DNA from: JAHDCC01 sp964551835 | Lineage (GTDB): Bacteria; Actinomycetota; Acidimicrobiia; Acidimicrobiales; SZUA-35 | NCBI GenBank assembly: GCA_964551835.1 | Contig: CAZKEM010000014.1 | Span: 1-29,071 of the forward strand | Length of the DNA stretch: 29,071 nucleotides | Reading direction: 5' to 3' | In this document: positions 8,491-17,112 of the stretch, piece after piece | Layout: the number at the start of each line of letters is the position of its first letter | Numbering within the stretch: position 1 is the stretch's first letter | Translations under genes and position numbers: made by a program | Notes under the pieces: model-generated | Told to the model about the DNA's origin: nothing | The model's input: the letters and a program-made list of their open reading frames with translations, nothing else | Databases searched by the model: none

Positions 8491-9729
8491 TCATTCGAGA
8501 AAATCTCGGAGCTGGTCGCTCCGAAGCGGATGGCGCAACTTGGCTAACGTCTTAGATTCGATTTGGCGTATCCGTTCCCGCGTAACCCCAAACTGCTTTC
8601 CAACCTCTTCCAATGTTCGGGGACGACCGTCGGTCAAGCCAAACCTCAACCGGACAACTTCAGATTCTCGATCGGTCAGATCGTCCAGGACATCTTTTAC
8701 CGCCTCTGACATGAACTTGCGGGCAGCCTGATCGATCGGCGCCTCAGCGCCGTCAGGAATAAAATCGGCCATAGATGTGTCGCTCTCGTCACCGACCGGC
8801 GTATCGAGCGACAACGGATCCTGCGATGCTATTTGCAGAATTTCACCAACTTTGTCTTCGGTTAAACTAACTTCGTTCGCTATCTCGGCCAACGTCGGTT
8901 CTCGTTCAAGTTTCTGGCTCAGATGACGCTGGGCCCGAATCACCCGATTTATCGACTCGACCATATGCACGGGTACGCGAATGGTCCTCGATTGGTCGGC
9001 GATCGCCCGACTAATCGCTTGGCGGATCCACCACGTTGCATAGGTAGAAAACTTGAAACCCTTAGAGTAGTCGTACTTCTGAACCGCTCTCATAAGGCCA
9101 AGGTTGCCTTCCTGAACCAAGTCGAGGATTGGCACACCACGATTCATGTATCGCTTCGAGATGGACACCACAAGCCGGAGGTTCGCCGAGGTCAATTCCT
9201 GGCATGCCCGTTCGCCGTCCGCGATTTTCCGGCGGAATTTTCTTTGCTCGTCAAAAGGCAACGTCTTCCAACTATTGCCATCACCGGTTAAGAGGTCGGC
9301 CGACTTCGCAGCTGCTTCTGCTCCCGCTTCGATTCGCTTAGCGAGATCTACCTCTTCCTCCGCTTTAAGTAGCGGAACTTTGCCAATTTCTTTCAGGTAC
9401 ATGCGGATCGGGTCGGACGAGCTCGACGCCTGTGCCATCGCGGCTGCTGCGATTCTGGCGGGGTCCGCACGGCGACGCAACTTTCGACGCCCTTTGACTT
9501 CCATATTTGCCAGCTCGGAGTGCGGAATTGCCTGCTCATCGAACGGGATCGAATTTTCAGTCAAGAACTTACGAACTTCAGCCAGGACGACCAACGTTAA
9601 TTCAACTCCAGGCATCACGGCCAGAACGTCGTCTACGACCAGCGGACGGCCTGCCCGCGCCCGCACAAGGAGGCGCTGTCGGTGCTCTTCACTAAATTCA
9701 GTTACATTCAGCACAGGCTGATCACTCAA
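8491..9729 (-). CDS. rpoD: Primary sigma factor of RNA polymerase (RpoD/SigA)
   Basis: This is the housekeeping sigma factor that directs RNA polymerase to -35/-10 promoters. Regions are visible in order: a region 1.1-like N-terminus (about 10-75), a basic patch near 78-90, region 1.2 (105-135, SSDPIRMYLKEIGKVPLL) and region 2 (179-250, with NLRLVVSISKRY and FKFSTYATWWIRQAI). Region 3 follows (255-330), then region 4 with the helix-turn-helix RTLEEVGKQFGVTRERIRQI (371-390). The presence of region 1.2 and this region 2.3/2.4 sequence marks it as a group 1 (or 2) factor, not an ECF. The TTG start overlaps the dnaG stop codon by two bases. It has a strong AGGGG site seven bases upstream (plus strand 9737-9741). 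dnaG-rpoD is the classic macromolecular-synthesis pair. Confidence 0.96.
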   Translation of the reverse strand: MSDQPVLNVTEFSEEHRQRLLVRARAGRPLVVDDVLAVMPGVELTLVVLAEVRKFLTENSIPFDEQAIPHSELANMEVKGRRKLRRRADPARIAAAAMAQASSSSDPIRMYLKEIGKVPLLKAEEEVDLAKRIEAGAEAAAKSADLLTGDGNSWKTLPFDEQRKFRRKIADGERACQELTSANLRLVVSISKRYMNRGVPILDLVQEGNLGLMRAVQKYDYSKGFKFSTYATWWIRQAISRAIADQSRTIRVPVHMVESINRVIRAQRHLSQKLEREPTLAEIANEVSLTEDKVGEILQIASQDPLSLDTPVGDESDTSMADFIPDGAEAPIDQAARKFMSEAVKDVLDDLTDRESEVVRLRFGLTDGRPRTLEEVGKQFGVTRERIRQIESKTLAKLRHPLRSDQLRDFLE

Positions 9730-11561
9730 TCGACATCCCCTGATTCTTCTTGTATCCAGGCTAACAATGCTTCGACAGTCGAAGACTTTTTCTTGACATC
9801 TCTCAGATCTTCAAGTCGATATTTGAACCAATTCATCTCTTGGTTTAACTCCGAGAATCTCTCACTAGAAGCGCTAACGCTTCTGGCTTCGACCCGACAA
9901 AGATCAATTTGTGTCGCTAGGTAACGCTCCCAGAGTAGCCCGGCAACATCAATCGGATCCGAACTTGTGTCTTCAACAGAAAGACGTTGCAACAAGTCGC
10001 CAACTTCAGGACCCCCTTCCGCTATGGCGGTGTGCAGTGTCGGGTGTCTCCCTGTCAACTCATAGACTAACGCAGAACGCTCGTCTGTGAACAACTCCAA
10101 GTCGACAAATTTGCGGATGTCGTCGCCCTGAACAGCTAACTTGAGGGCTTCGTATTCACGATGGTTTGCATTCCAATCATCGTTGGGTGCCTTTGATCGA
10201 GCTCCCAGAGCCGACCTGGTTACACGACCGAAACCGTCCCCAGCGTCTTGTTTAGATCTCGAGGCCAGCGTCTTTAGCCGCTCACGGGCTAAACCCTCAT
10301 CCAGACGGCATTTAGCAGCTATTTGAAGCACGTATTGGTCACGTACCAGCGGTTCTGGGTGCTCGACCACAAGCTCAAACGCTTGATCGACGGCTCTGAC
10401 CCGGCCTTCGGCGGTAGTTAGGTCGGCGGCAACAAGAACGCGATTCACTTGAAAGTCGAGAAATGGTCTCGCTTCAGTGACAGACTGCCGCAGAAGTTCA
10501 GGATCTGATTCCGCAAGCGAACCCGGATCGACGCCAGGTGGCAAGGCGGCTACATATACGTCGAGATCATAAGATTTTTCCCATTCATAGAACCGGGCGG
10601 CCGCGTTCTGTCCGGCGGTGTCAGCATCGAAGGCTAAAATGACTCTTCGACCAAACCTGCGAAGGATCTTCACATGGTTCTCGGTCAAGGCAGTTCCACA
10701 GGTTGCTACCGCGGTCATCAGCCCGGCTCGTCCGAATCCGATCACATCCGTGTAGCCTTCGCAAACCAGCACATGGTCGGCTTTGACAATATCGTTCTTC
10801 GCCCAGTTCAGCCCGTAAAGGATACTACTTTTGCTGTAGACGTCCGATTCAAACGAGTTCTTGTATTTAGGCCCGTCACCATCAGGCAGTTTTCGACCAC
10901 CGAACCCGACCGGGTTATTCTGGGCATCAAAAATCGGGAACATAATACGAGCTCGAAATGCGTCCTGGGACCGGCCTGCCTTGTTGGTGAAACCTAGGCC
11001 TGCATCTTTCAGATCTTTGTCACTCAAGCTGAGGTTCTGGCAAAGATCGTCCCAACTGTCGGGCGCCCAGCCGATTTGATACTGTTCGACAACTTTACGC
11101 TCATACCCTCGCTGCCGCAAGTAACTACGAGCTGGACCGGCGTCTTTGCCCTTAAGTAACCGACTGTGATACCAGTCCACGGCCTCGCCAATTGCCTCGA
11201 TAAGCCGTTGACGGCGTTTACGACTTTCCCCTTGACCTGCGTCGGTGTAGCGGAGCGTCACCCCTGATTTCTGTGCCAGTCGTTCGACTGCGCCAACAAA
11301 GTCGAGCTGCTCTTTGTCCCGCAAGAACGAGATCGCGTCGCCCTTAGCCGCGCAGCCGAAACAGTAATACAGCCCCTGCTCGGCGTTGACCGAAAACGAT
11401 GGGGATTTCTCGGCATGGAACGGGCACAGACCAGAAAAACGGCGACCAACCCGCTTTAACTGGGTGTACTGAGAGATAATGGCAACGATGTCCGTCGCTT
11501 CCCTCACCCGAACGATATCTTCGTCAACGATACCCACAAGGTCTAACGTTACCGCCGACAA
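9726..11561 (-). CDS. dnaG: DNA primase (DnaG)
   Basis: DnaG makes the RNA primers for replication. The N-terminal zinc-binding domain has C46, H49, C67 and C70 (CPFHAEKSPSFSV then YYCFGCAAKGD). The TOPRIM domain shows VLVCEGYTDVIGFGRAG and FDADTAGQNAA. The C-terminal helicase-binding part is divergent, as usual. At 611 residues it is close to the family norm. The listed start is TTG with no ribosome-binding site. A GTG eight codons in (11535-11537), directly before GIVDEDIVRVRE, matches the usual N-terminus better. It follows glyS by 27 bases and overlaps rpoD, so all three are probably co-transcribed. Confidence 0.96.
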   Translation of the reverse strand: MSAVTLDLVGIVDEDIVRVREATDIVAIISQYTQLKRVGRRFSGLCPFHAEKSPSFSVNAEQGLYYCFGCAAKGDAISFLRDKEQLDFVGAVERLAQKSGVTLRYTDAGQGESRKRRQRLIEAIGEAVDWYHSRLLKGKDAGPARSYLRQRGYERKVVEQYQIGWAPDSWDDLCQNLSLSDKDLKDAGLGFTNKAGRSQDAFRARIMFPIFDAQNNPVGFGGRKLPDGDGPKYKNSFESDVYSKSSILYGLNWAKNDIVKADHVLVCEGYTDVIGFGRAGLMTAVATCGTALTENHVKILRRFGRRVILAFDADTAGQNAAARFYEWEKSYDLDVYVAALPPGVDPGSLAESDPELLRQSVTEARPFLDFQVNRVLVAADLTTAEGRVRAVDQAFELVVEHPEPLVRDQYVLQIAAKCRLDEGLARERLKTLASRSKQDAGDGFGRVTRSALGARSKAPNDDWNANHREYEALKLAVQGDDIRKFVDLELFTDERSALVYELTGRHPTLHTAIAEGGPEVGDLLQRLSVEDTSSDPIDVAGLLWERYLATQIDLCRVEARSVSASSERFSELNQEMNWFKYRLEDLRDVKKKSSTVEALLAWIQEESGDVD

Positions 11562-11588
11562 CCCACGAGCGGATGCAACAAAGCGTTG

Positions 11589-12899
11589 TTACACCAGTCG
11601 CTCAGTAAACCATTTCTCAACATCGACGATCGGAATTCGGACTTGTTCCATCGTGTCGCGGTCACGGATGGTTACCGCATGGTCTTCTAGGGTGTCGAAA
11701 TCGATGGTCACGCAATATGGAGTACCGATTTCATCTTGGCGCCTGTAACGCTTGCCAATAGCTTGTGTCTGATCGTAGTCGCACATCCAGCGTTGTGAGA
11801 GACTCTCAAAGATCTCTTTCGATGGTTCAGCGAGGGCCGGTTTCTTCGATAACGGCAGGACAGCAATTTTGTAGGCCGATAGCCGGTGATGGAGACGCAG
11901 AACAGTACGGGTTTCATCGTTGACCGTCTCTTCGTGGTATGCGTCCATCAGAAACGCCATCATCGTCCGGGTAGCGCCGGCGGCGGGTTCAATCACATGC
12001 GGCGTGTATCGACTATTGGTTGCCTGGTCGAAGAAATCTAGCTTTTCGCCGGAATGTTTCGCATGTTGGGTCAAGTCGTAGTCACCGCGGTTGGCGATTC
12101 CTTCGAGTTCGTCCCAACCCCACGGAAATTCGTATTCGACGTCGCTGGTCCCAGACGAATAGTGACTCAACTCATCGTCGTCGTGGGGCCGAAGCCGTAC
12201 CTTTTCGGCCGTCATGCCATGGTCGATATACCATTGCATCCGCTCGTCACACCAGTAGTCGTACCATTCATCAGCTTCGGCTGGAGGGACAAAGAACTCC
12301 ATCTCCATTTGTTCGAATTCTCGGGTTCGGAAAACAAAATTTCCAGGAGTGATTTCATTGCGGAAACTCTTGCCTATTTGAGCGATACCAAACGGTGGCT
12401 TCTTTCTGCTCGTATTCAGGACGCCCGCAAAGTTGATGAACATTCCTTGTGCCGTCTCAGGACGCAAATATGCTACCGCAGCAGAGTCCTCGACCGGCCC
12501 CGCCTGAGTCTTAAACATCAGGTTGAACTGGCGAGGCTCGGTGAACTCACCGGTTGTCCCACACGTTGGGCATGTCGTCGGGTCTTCGAGTTTGTCGAGA
12601 CGGTGCCTGGCTCCGCAACTCTTACAATCGACGAGTGGGTCACTAAAATTCGATAGGTGGCCGGATGCTTCCCAGACAGCTGGCGGTGACAGAATCGATG
12701 CATCTAGACCCACGACATCGGGGCGCAACTGCACCATCGAGCGCCACCACGCGTCCTTAACGTTGCGAAGCATGAGAACGCCAACGGGGCCGTAGTCATA
12801 GGTCGAACGAAAGCCTCCATAGATCTCAGCGGAAGGAAATACAATACCTCGCCTTTTTGAGAGGTTTACAATCTTGTCGAACAACTCCGATGATGCCAT
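11589..12899 (-). CDS. glyS: Glycyl-tRNA synthetase (homodimeric, class II)
   Basis: The enzyme charges tRNA-Gly with glycine. It is the single-chain alpha2 type, not the alpha2beta2 GlyQ/GlyS type. Seen in order: RRGIVFPSAEIYGGFRSTYD at the N-terminus, a zinc insertion with CKSC and CPTC pairs, the glycine-pocket segment RPETAQGMFINF, and class II motif 2 in FRNEITPGNFVFRTREFEQM. Motif 3 is in the stretch before ATRTMMAFL, and a C-terminal anticodon-binding domain follows (from about residue 330, starting VLRLHHRLSAYKIAVLPL). Length (436 residues) is slightly below the usual 460. The ATG has no ribosome-binding site. TACCCT eight bases upstream might be a -10 box of a short-leader transcript. 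I see no T-box leader in the 79 bases upstream. Confidence 0.95.
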   Translation of the reverse strand: MASSELFDKIVNLSKRRGIVFPSAEIYGGFRSTYDYGPVGVLMLRNVKDAWWRSMVQLRPDVVGLDASILSPPAVWEASGHLSNFSDPLVDCKSCGARHRLDKLEDPTTCPTCGTTGEFTEPRQFNLMFKTQAGPVEDSAAVAYLRPETAQGMFINFAGVLNTSRKKPPFGIAQIGKSFRNEITPGNFVFRTREFEQMEMEFFVPPAEADEWYDYWCDERMQWYIDHGMTAEKVRLRPHDDDELSHYSSGTSDVEYEFPWGWDELEGIANRGDYDLTQHAKHSGEKLDFFDQATNSRYTPHVIEPAAGATRTMMAFLMDAYHEETVNDETRTVLRLHHRLSAYKIAVLPLSKKPALAEPSKEIFESLSQRWMCDYDQTQAIGKRYRRQDEIGTPYCVTIDFDTLEDHAVTIRDRDTMEQVRIPIVDVEKWFTERLV

Positions 12900-12978
12900 G
12901 ACGACGCAGGGTAACCGACCTTTTAGCAGCTGTGAGGGATTGACCGAAATTGCAAAGATCCCGACTATTAGGGTTGGC

Positions 12979-13698
12979 TTATTTGACGTTGTTCAAGACA
13001 TCCTGTGACTTGAGACGACGCTCGAGATGCTGTTCGACTATTCCTGCTGAAAGCGTCTGAAGCTCCAGGGCGACATCCGGGGGCGTTGTATCTAGAACAT
13101 GTCGAACCCGACCTTGAAAGATGGCTGCTAAACAACGTCTGGCTTCATCGCTGAGCTGATGGCCTCGTCGGCAGGCTCCGCACAACGTACCTCCCTCGTG
13201 GAGGGCAAACGCCACCAGTGGACCTGCGATGCCGCAAACGACGCATCGATCAACCACCGGTTGCACTCCTTCAAGCGTCAACATCTTGGCGATAAAGGCA
13301 GTCACGACCAGACCGTTTTTAGTCCGATCCAGCTCTGTCGCGGCGCCGACTGTGAGTTTGTAGAGCGCAGTATTCGACTCGCCTTCAATTCCGATCTGGT
13401 CGACTACTTCCAACACTGTGGACAGTTTGCTAAATAGCTCTAGATCACTGCGGGCTGCGACAAGCGGGACCTTACGTTCGGCTTGAGTCACGATGTCCAA
13501 ATTTCTGCCCTCGTATAGTTGAAGACTTACGATCGATGCGGGTTCTAACAATGACCCAAACTTGCTCTTTGTTCGACGGACACCTTTAGCTACCGCGCGT
13601 ATCTTGCCGCGCCCTCGAGAATAGAAGTTCACAATCCGATCGGCTTCACCTAACTTGTATGTTCGAAGCACGATCGCTTCGTCGCGGTAGAGAACCAT
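12979..13698 (-). CDS. recO: DNA repair protein RecO
   Basis: RecO works with RecF and RecR to load RecA at gaps and to anneal single strands. The N-terminal OB-fold is recognisable (YRDEAIVLRTYKLGEADRIV, then GRGKIRAVAKGVRRTKSKFG). The C-terminal part carries two CxxC pairs (CVVC and CGAC) of the zinc-binding form of the family. The ATG at 13696-13698 is chosen over a TTG two codons upstream because its N-terminus, MVLYRDEAIVL, matches the family better and GGTGG lies about ten bases upstream. It starts 37 bases after uppS and is probably co-transcribed with it, the same order as in mycobacteria. Confidence 0.93.
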   Translation of the reverse strand: MVLYRDEAIVLRTYKLGEADRIVNFYSRGRGKIRAVAKGVRRTKSKFGSLLEPASIVSLQLYEGRNLDIVTQAERKVPLVAARSDLELFSKLSTVLEVVDQIGIEGESNTALYKLTVGAATELDRTKNGLVVTAFIAKMLTLEGVQPVVDRCVVCGIAGPLVAFALHEGGTLCGACRRGHQLSDEARRCLAAIFQGRVRHVLDTTPPDVALELQTLSAGIVEQHLERRLKSQDVLNNVK

Positions 13699-13735
13699 CA
13701 GCAAACCACCAGGGCAACCGTGACCTCGGCGCGCA

Positions 13736-14461
13736 CTAGCTGCTCAATCCGCCGAATCGCCGATTCCGAAGTTGGAATTCTTTCACAGCAGCAAAAAGGT
13801 GATCCCGACGCATATCGGGCCAATACGTGTCGAGAAAAACTAGCTCTGCGTAAGCTGACTGCCAGATAAGAAAGTTCGACATCCGATACTCACCTGACGT
13901 TCGGACCCAAAGGTCAACATCGGGCATCTCTGGGTCATACAATTCGGCGGCCAGACGTTCTTCAGTAATTTCGGATTCGCTCGCACCGTCGATGACCAAC
14001 TTTCGACAGGCGTCAACGATCTCGGACCGGGATCCGTAGTTGAAAGCAATTGTCAAGGTCAGCTCTGTATTGTTTGCTGTCAATTCGGTCGATTCGTCCA
14101 TCTGACGTTTGAGCCGTTTCGGTACCCGCCAATCCTGCCGACCGATGAAACGAATCCGGACCCCCATCTCGTTCAGGTCATCACGGTGCCTAACCAAAAT
14201 TGACTCGTTAAACCGCATCAGGAACTGGACTTCATCGACGGGGCGACGCCAGTTTTCTGTGGAGAATGCATATACAGTCAACCAACCGACGCCGAGTTCT
14301 TTTGCCCCTTTAACAACGTCGAGTAACGCCTCTTCGCCGGCTGAGTGTCCGTCTGTCCGCTTCAATCCACGAATCTGGGCCCAACGTCCATTACCGTCCA
14401 TGACGCACGCTACATGCGTCGGGATACGGTCGGAATCCAGGCTGTGCTCAGTTAAATCCAT
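13736..14461 (-). CDS. uppS: Isoprenyl (undecaprenyl/decaprenyl) diphosphate synthase
   Basis: A cis-prenyltransferase that elongates isoprenyl diphosphate to the C50-C55 lipid carrier used for peptidoglycan and other envelope polymers. The catalytic motif HVACVMDGNGRWAQ (16-29, catalytic Asp22) is near the N-terminus. The signature WVRTSGEYRMSNFLIWQSAY and the downstream acidic motif ELVFLDTYWPDM are at the C-terminus. The ATG at 14459-14461 is preferred because it gives the usual short N-terminus. The frame stays open to a TTG at 14513-14515, and neither start has good ribosome-binding-site spacing. With recO downstream and a penicillin-binding protein elsewhere in the window, it supplies lipid carrier for wall synthesis. 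Confidence 0.94.
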   Translation of the reverse strand: MDLTEHSLDSDRIPTHVACVMDGNGRWAQIRGLKRTDGHSAGEEALLDVVKGAKELGVGWLTVYAFSTENWRRPVDEVQFLMRFNESILVRHRDDLNEMGVRIRFIGRQDWRVPKRLKRQMDESTELTANNTELTLTIAFNYGSRSEIVDACRKLVIDGASESEITEERLAAELYDPEMPDVDLWVRTSGEYRMSNFLIWQSAYAELVFLDTYWPDMRRDHLFAAVKEFQLRNRRFGGLSS

Positions 14462-14610
14462 CTCTTCAAACGGTACACCAAATGTGACAGATCCAGGTCT
14501 GGCAATTGTCAACAAATGCCTGGCTGCAACATCATCCAGCTAGCCTGCGACCTTCTTGCTAGTTACCTCGAACGCGTACTCTTTGTCGTCAGTAACCTAG
14601 TTTGCTGTAG

Positions 14611-16089
14611 TCATTTTGTAGCGGTCGACGTGCACGCTGGGTTTCGCTGGTTGACCACTGAAGGACGCTTCCGGACTGTAGAATTCCGATGGTTAGGTCG
14701 TAGGGCTGAACGCTTCACGTTTATGGCAGAGGTAATGCCAGAAACTCGCCTCCGAACCTTGGTTGGTTCGAGCCTCGGCAAATCAACAACGTAGGTATTC
14801 GAGGCCTTTAGCGGTGCGATCTTGAACTCCGCCGAAGTCGTCAATCGGTCGAGCTTCTGGGAGGGCAAGACTGGGCTCGAATTTACTATGTCGTCGGTGC
14901 AAGACCTTGCGGATAACGAAGTTCTCTGAGCAGCTCCTAACGATCGCAAGGCCACGGGACCAATCAAAAGCGACCTTTGAAGGTTCGCAGAAGCGTCCGG
15001 CAAGTTGTCGATGTAGGAGAAGGCCACCCACCCGACAACTCCGATGCTAACTACAATTATGACTGCCATCGCGGCTGCTATTTTGTCTCTCTTGTACAGC
15101 TCGAACACATTGGCAATCGACGCCCCCCAGTCTTTCCTTGTTGCCGATTGGCCAACCTCGACCGACTGCGCGTCGTTCACGACCTTGGTTCTTAATGTCT
15201 GGATACAGGGCAGGTCAGAAGACACCAACGACGGAGATACCTTTGGTCGAACTTCCTCCAAAAACGCGCCAAGACCCGGTCCGGGGTCTCCATCTCGGGA
15301 CTCTTCGAATTGATCCCACAAGCGAGATTGAGCCGAGGGGCTACCGCTCCCGGCAATAGTCTCAGAGGTTTTACCCTGTGAGAAACCACTCCCGGCAACA
15401 GTCGCAAGTTCACTTCGATCTTTCTGTTGTACGTTCTTCGAACGACCTGACTCTTCGGTCGGCACATCAGCGTCTTCGGCTTCGTTCCAAACGGCGAACC
15501 TAGTCTTGAGAAACGCCTTTGTCACCGACGATACGCGATCCCACCGTTCGGAGAGCGGGTTCTCGATATTGCCGGCCTTCGGATCTGGATCGACAACAAT
15601 TCGTCCGCCGTTACTTGTTACGCTAATCGGGTCAGACGTGGTGTTCGGCTCAATGTCGACCTTGGGTCGATCGAAGAAGACAAACCATTCCTCACACGAG
15701 TCCTTCGTGTTCTCCTCAACTTCAGCTCGATTGCTTAGAACATCGGAAGTCGCTATCGCTGACCGAAGTTCGAGATGGGCCAGATCGATCTCGGACTCCT
15801 GAGTAAGCTCGATCGCTTCGCCCAGACCGAAGTCCGATTCAATCGAAGCGGAAGACTCGAACCCTTTTGGATTGTTCGGTCCCGGGAACCCGTCGGCCAA
15901 AACCGGAGGTTTATCGATCTCACGCGTATTCGACACTTCGTCGGCACCTCGATCGGGAGCCTTGATCTTCTGACCGGCGTCCACAAAGTCAAGCAGCGCT
16001 TCGGTGAGCGAAGCGGCCTCATCCTGGTTAAGGAAGTCGGTTATGGCGGGTTTATCAGCGTGCGGCGGCGAGCTAGTCATGGAAACCAT
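14611..16089 (-). CDS. Acidic single-pass membrane protein, unrecognised
   Basis: A 492-residue protein with no family I recognise. Residues 1-330 are polar, acidic and probably largely disordered, rich in Asp, Glu, Ser and Pro, with a few amphipathic stretches (ITDFLNQDEAASLTEALLDF, 16-35). LYKRDK is followed by one membrane helix (about 337-358). The positive charges before the helix predict an N-in orientation, leaving about 134 residues outside. That outer part changes from mixed to strongly basic (many Arg/Lys from 440 to 475). A short imperfect repeat, VAGSGFSQGKTSE then IAGSGSPSAQS, lies at 231-255. A TTGACA promoter-like element is upstream. It sits between era and uppS, in an otherwise conserved cell-envelope/translation cluster. 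It might be a lineage-specific envelope protein; no function is claimed. Confidence 0.7.
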   Translation of the reverse strand: MVSMTSSPPHADKPAITDFLNQDEAASLTEALLDFVDAGQKIKAPDRGADEVSNTREIDKPPVLADGFPGPNNPKGFESSASIESDFGLGEAIELTQESEIDLAHLELRSAIATSDVLSNRAEVEENTKDSCEEWFVFFDRPKVDIEPNTTSDPISVTSNGGRIVVDPDPKAGNIENPLSERWDRVSSVTKAFLKTRFAVWNEAEDADVPTEESGRSKNVQQKDRSELATVAGSGFSQGKTSETIAGSGSPSAQSRLWDQFEESRDGDPGPGLGAFLEEVRPKVSPSLVSSDLPCIQTLRTKVVNDAQSVEVGQSATRKDWGASIANVFELYKRDKIAAAMAVIIVVSIGVVGWVAFSYIDNLPDASANLQRSLLIGPVALRSLGAAQRTSLSARSCTDDIVNSSPVLPSQKLDRLTTSAEFKIAPLKASNTYVVDLPRLEPTKVRRRVSGITSAINVKRSALRPNHRNSTVRKRPSVVNQRNPACTSTATK

Positions 16090-16113
16090 CCAAATTTCTG
16101 AAGCGGAAATAGC

Positions 16114-16144
16114 ATACTAATTCATGCCATTCCCAGGATGTCAA
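16114..16144 (-). promoter_or_regulatory. Possible promoter of the single-pass membrane protein gene
   Basis: On the minus strand a perfect TTGACA (plus 16139-16144) is followed, after 19 bases, by TAGTAT (plus 16114-16119), 24 bases before the ATG at 16089. The spacer is long but the -35 match is exact and the site lies in the only intergenic gap of this stretch. Confidence 0.4.
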
Positions 16145-16242
16145 GCGCTACGAAAAGATATAGCTGCAACTAGTTGGTAGTCCAAACAATTTCGTCGCTT
16201 CGCCTAAGTCCAAAACAACAAGCTTCGCTAGCCGCTGGCCTG

Positions 16243-17112
16243 CTAATATCCGAAGTCTTCGACTGAGGCGCGGTCCTGTTGCCAGTTCTCAGCGACCGAC
16301 ACGATCAACTCAAGAAACATTCCTTTTGGCAATTGTTTTCGAACCCGAATACCGACGTTTTTTAGCATCTCGCCGCCCTTGCCAATCACGATTCCCTTTT
16401 GAGAGTTGCGTTCAACAAGAATTTCAACTCGAACTCTGGGCGGTTCCCACTCCACGACGCGCGTCGCTATCGAGTGCGGAAGTTCTTCTCTCATCTCATG
16501 AAACAACTGCTCGCGAACCAACTCGGCGACCCACTGAGTCTCGGGCAGATCTGAGGTCATATCCTCTGGATACCATCTTGGACCATCGGGCATACGGCTC
16601 GCTAAATGGTCCACGAGAACCGACACGCCCTTACCAGTCCACGCCGAAAGCGGGAAATACTCATCGAAGCCGAGCGCTGAAACCTTAGTGAGCTCCGACG
16701 CTACTGCCGCCGGTTTCATACCGTCAAGTTTGTTTAGGATCAAGATGGTCTTCGACACATCCATCCGATCAGCCAGAAAAGCATCACCCTTACCGAACCC
16801 AGAAGCCGCGTCTATAACAAGACAGTTGATATCGACGTCGGAGTAGACAGAACGAGCCGTATCATTCAAACTCTCACCCAGCGCCGACCTCGGCTTCGAA
16901 ATGCCTGGCGTGTCAACAAACACGATCTGCAGACCAGGCCGATGCAACACTCCCCTTATCTTATGCCGGGTGGTTTGAGCTTTGTTCGAAACGATGCTCA
17001 CCTTCGAGTCAACAATTTGATTCAGCAGCGTTGATTTACCAACATTGGGGCGACCGGTGAACGACACAAAACCCGACCGGTAGTCCACGTCGGGGTTAGG
17101 TTCATTCGACAT
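16243..17112 (-). CDS. era: Ribosome-maturation GTPase Era
   Basis: Era binds the 3' end of 16S rRNA and assists 30S assembly. The GTPase domain shows G1 GRPNVGKS (20-27), the switch segment TTRHKIRGVL, G3 DTPG and G4 NKLD. The C-terminal KH domain contains RVRVEILVERNSQKGIVIGKGG, which contacts the rRNA. Length (289 residues) is typical. The ATG at 17110-17112 is chosen; a TTG five codons upstream is the alternative. The gene overlaps the end of the CNNM-family gene by 11 bases, so translation is likely coupled. Together with ybeY it forms a ribosome-maturation pair. Confidence 0.96.
   Translation of the reverse strand: MSNEPNPDVDYRSGFVSFTGRPNVGKSTLLNQIVDSKVSIVSNKAQTTRHKIRGVLHRPGLQIVFVDTPGISKPRSALGESLNDTARSVYSDVDINCLVIDAASGFGKGDAFLADRMDVSKTILILNKLDGMKPAAVASELTKVSALGFDEYFPLSAWTGKGVSVLVDHLASRMPDGPRWYPEDMTSDLPETQWVAELVREQLFHEMREELPHSIATRVVEWEPPRVRVEILVERNSQKGIVIGKGGEMLKNVGIRVRKQLPKGMFLELIVSVAENWQQDRASVEDFGY

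Noticed and set aside
12900..12978. Possible T-box or glycine riboswitch before glyS
   Set aside because: Only 79 bases separate glyS from nothing longer upstream than recO, with no T-box sequence, terminator stem or glycine-aptamer core.
14462..14515. Extended N-terminus of UppS from the TTG at 14513-14515
   Set aside because: The extension adds 18 residues with no family match; the ATG at 14459-14461 gives the usual distance to the catalytic motif, though the start remains uncertain.
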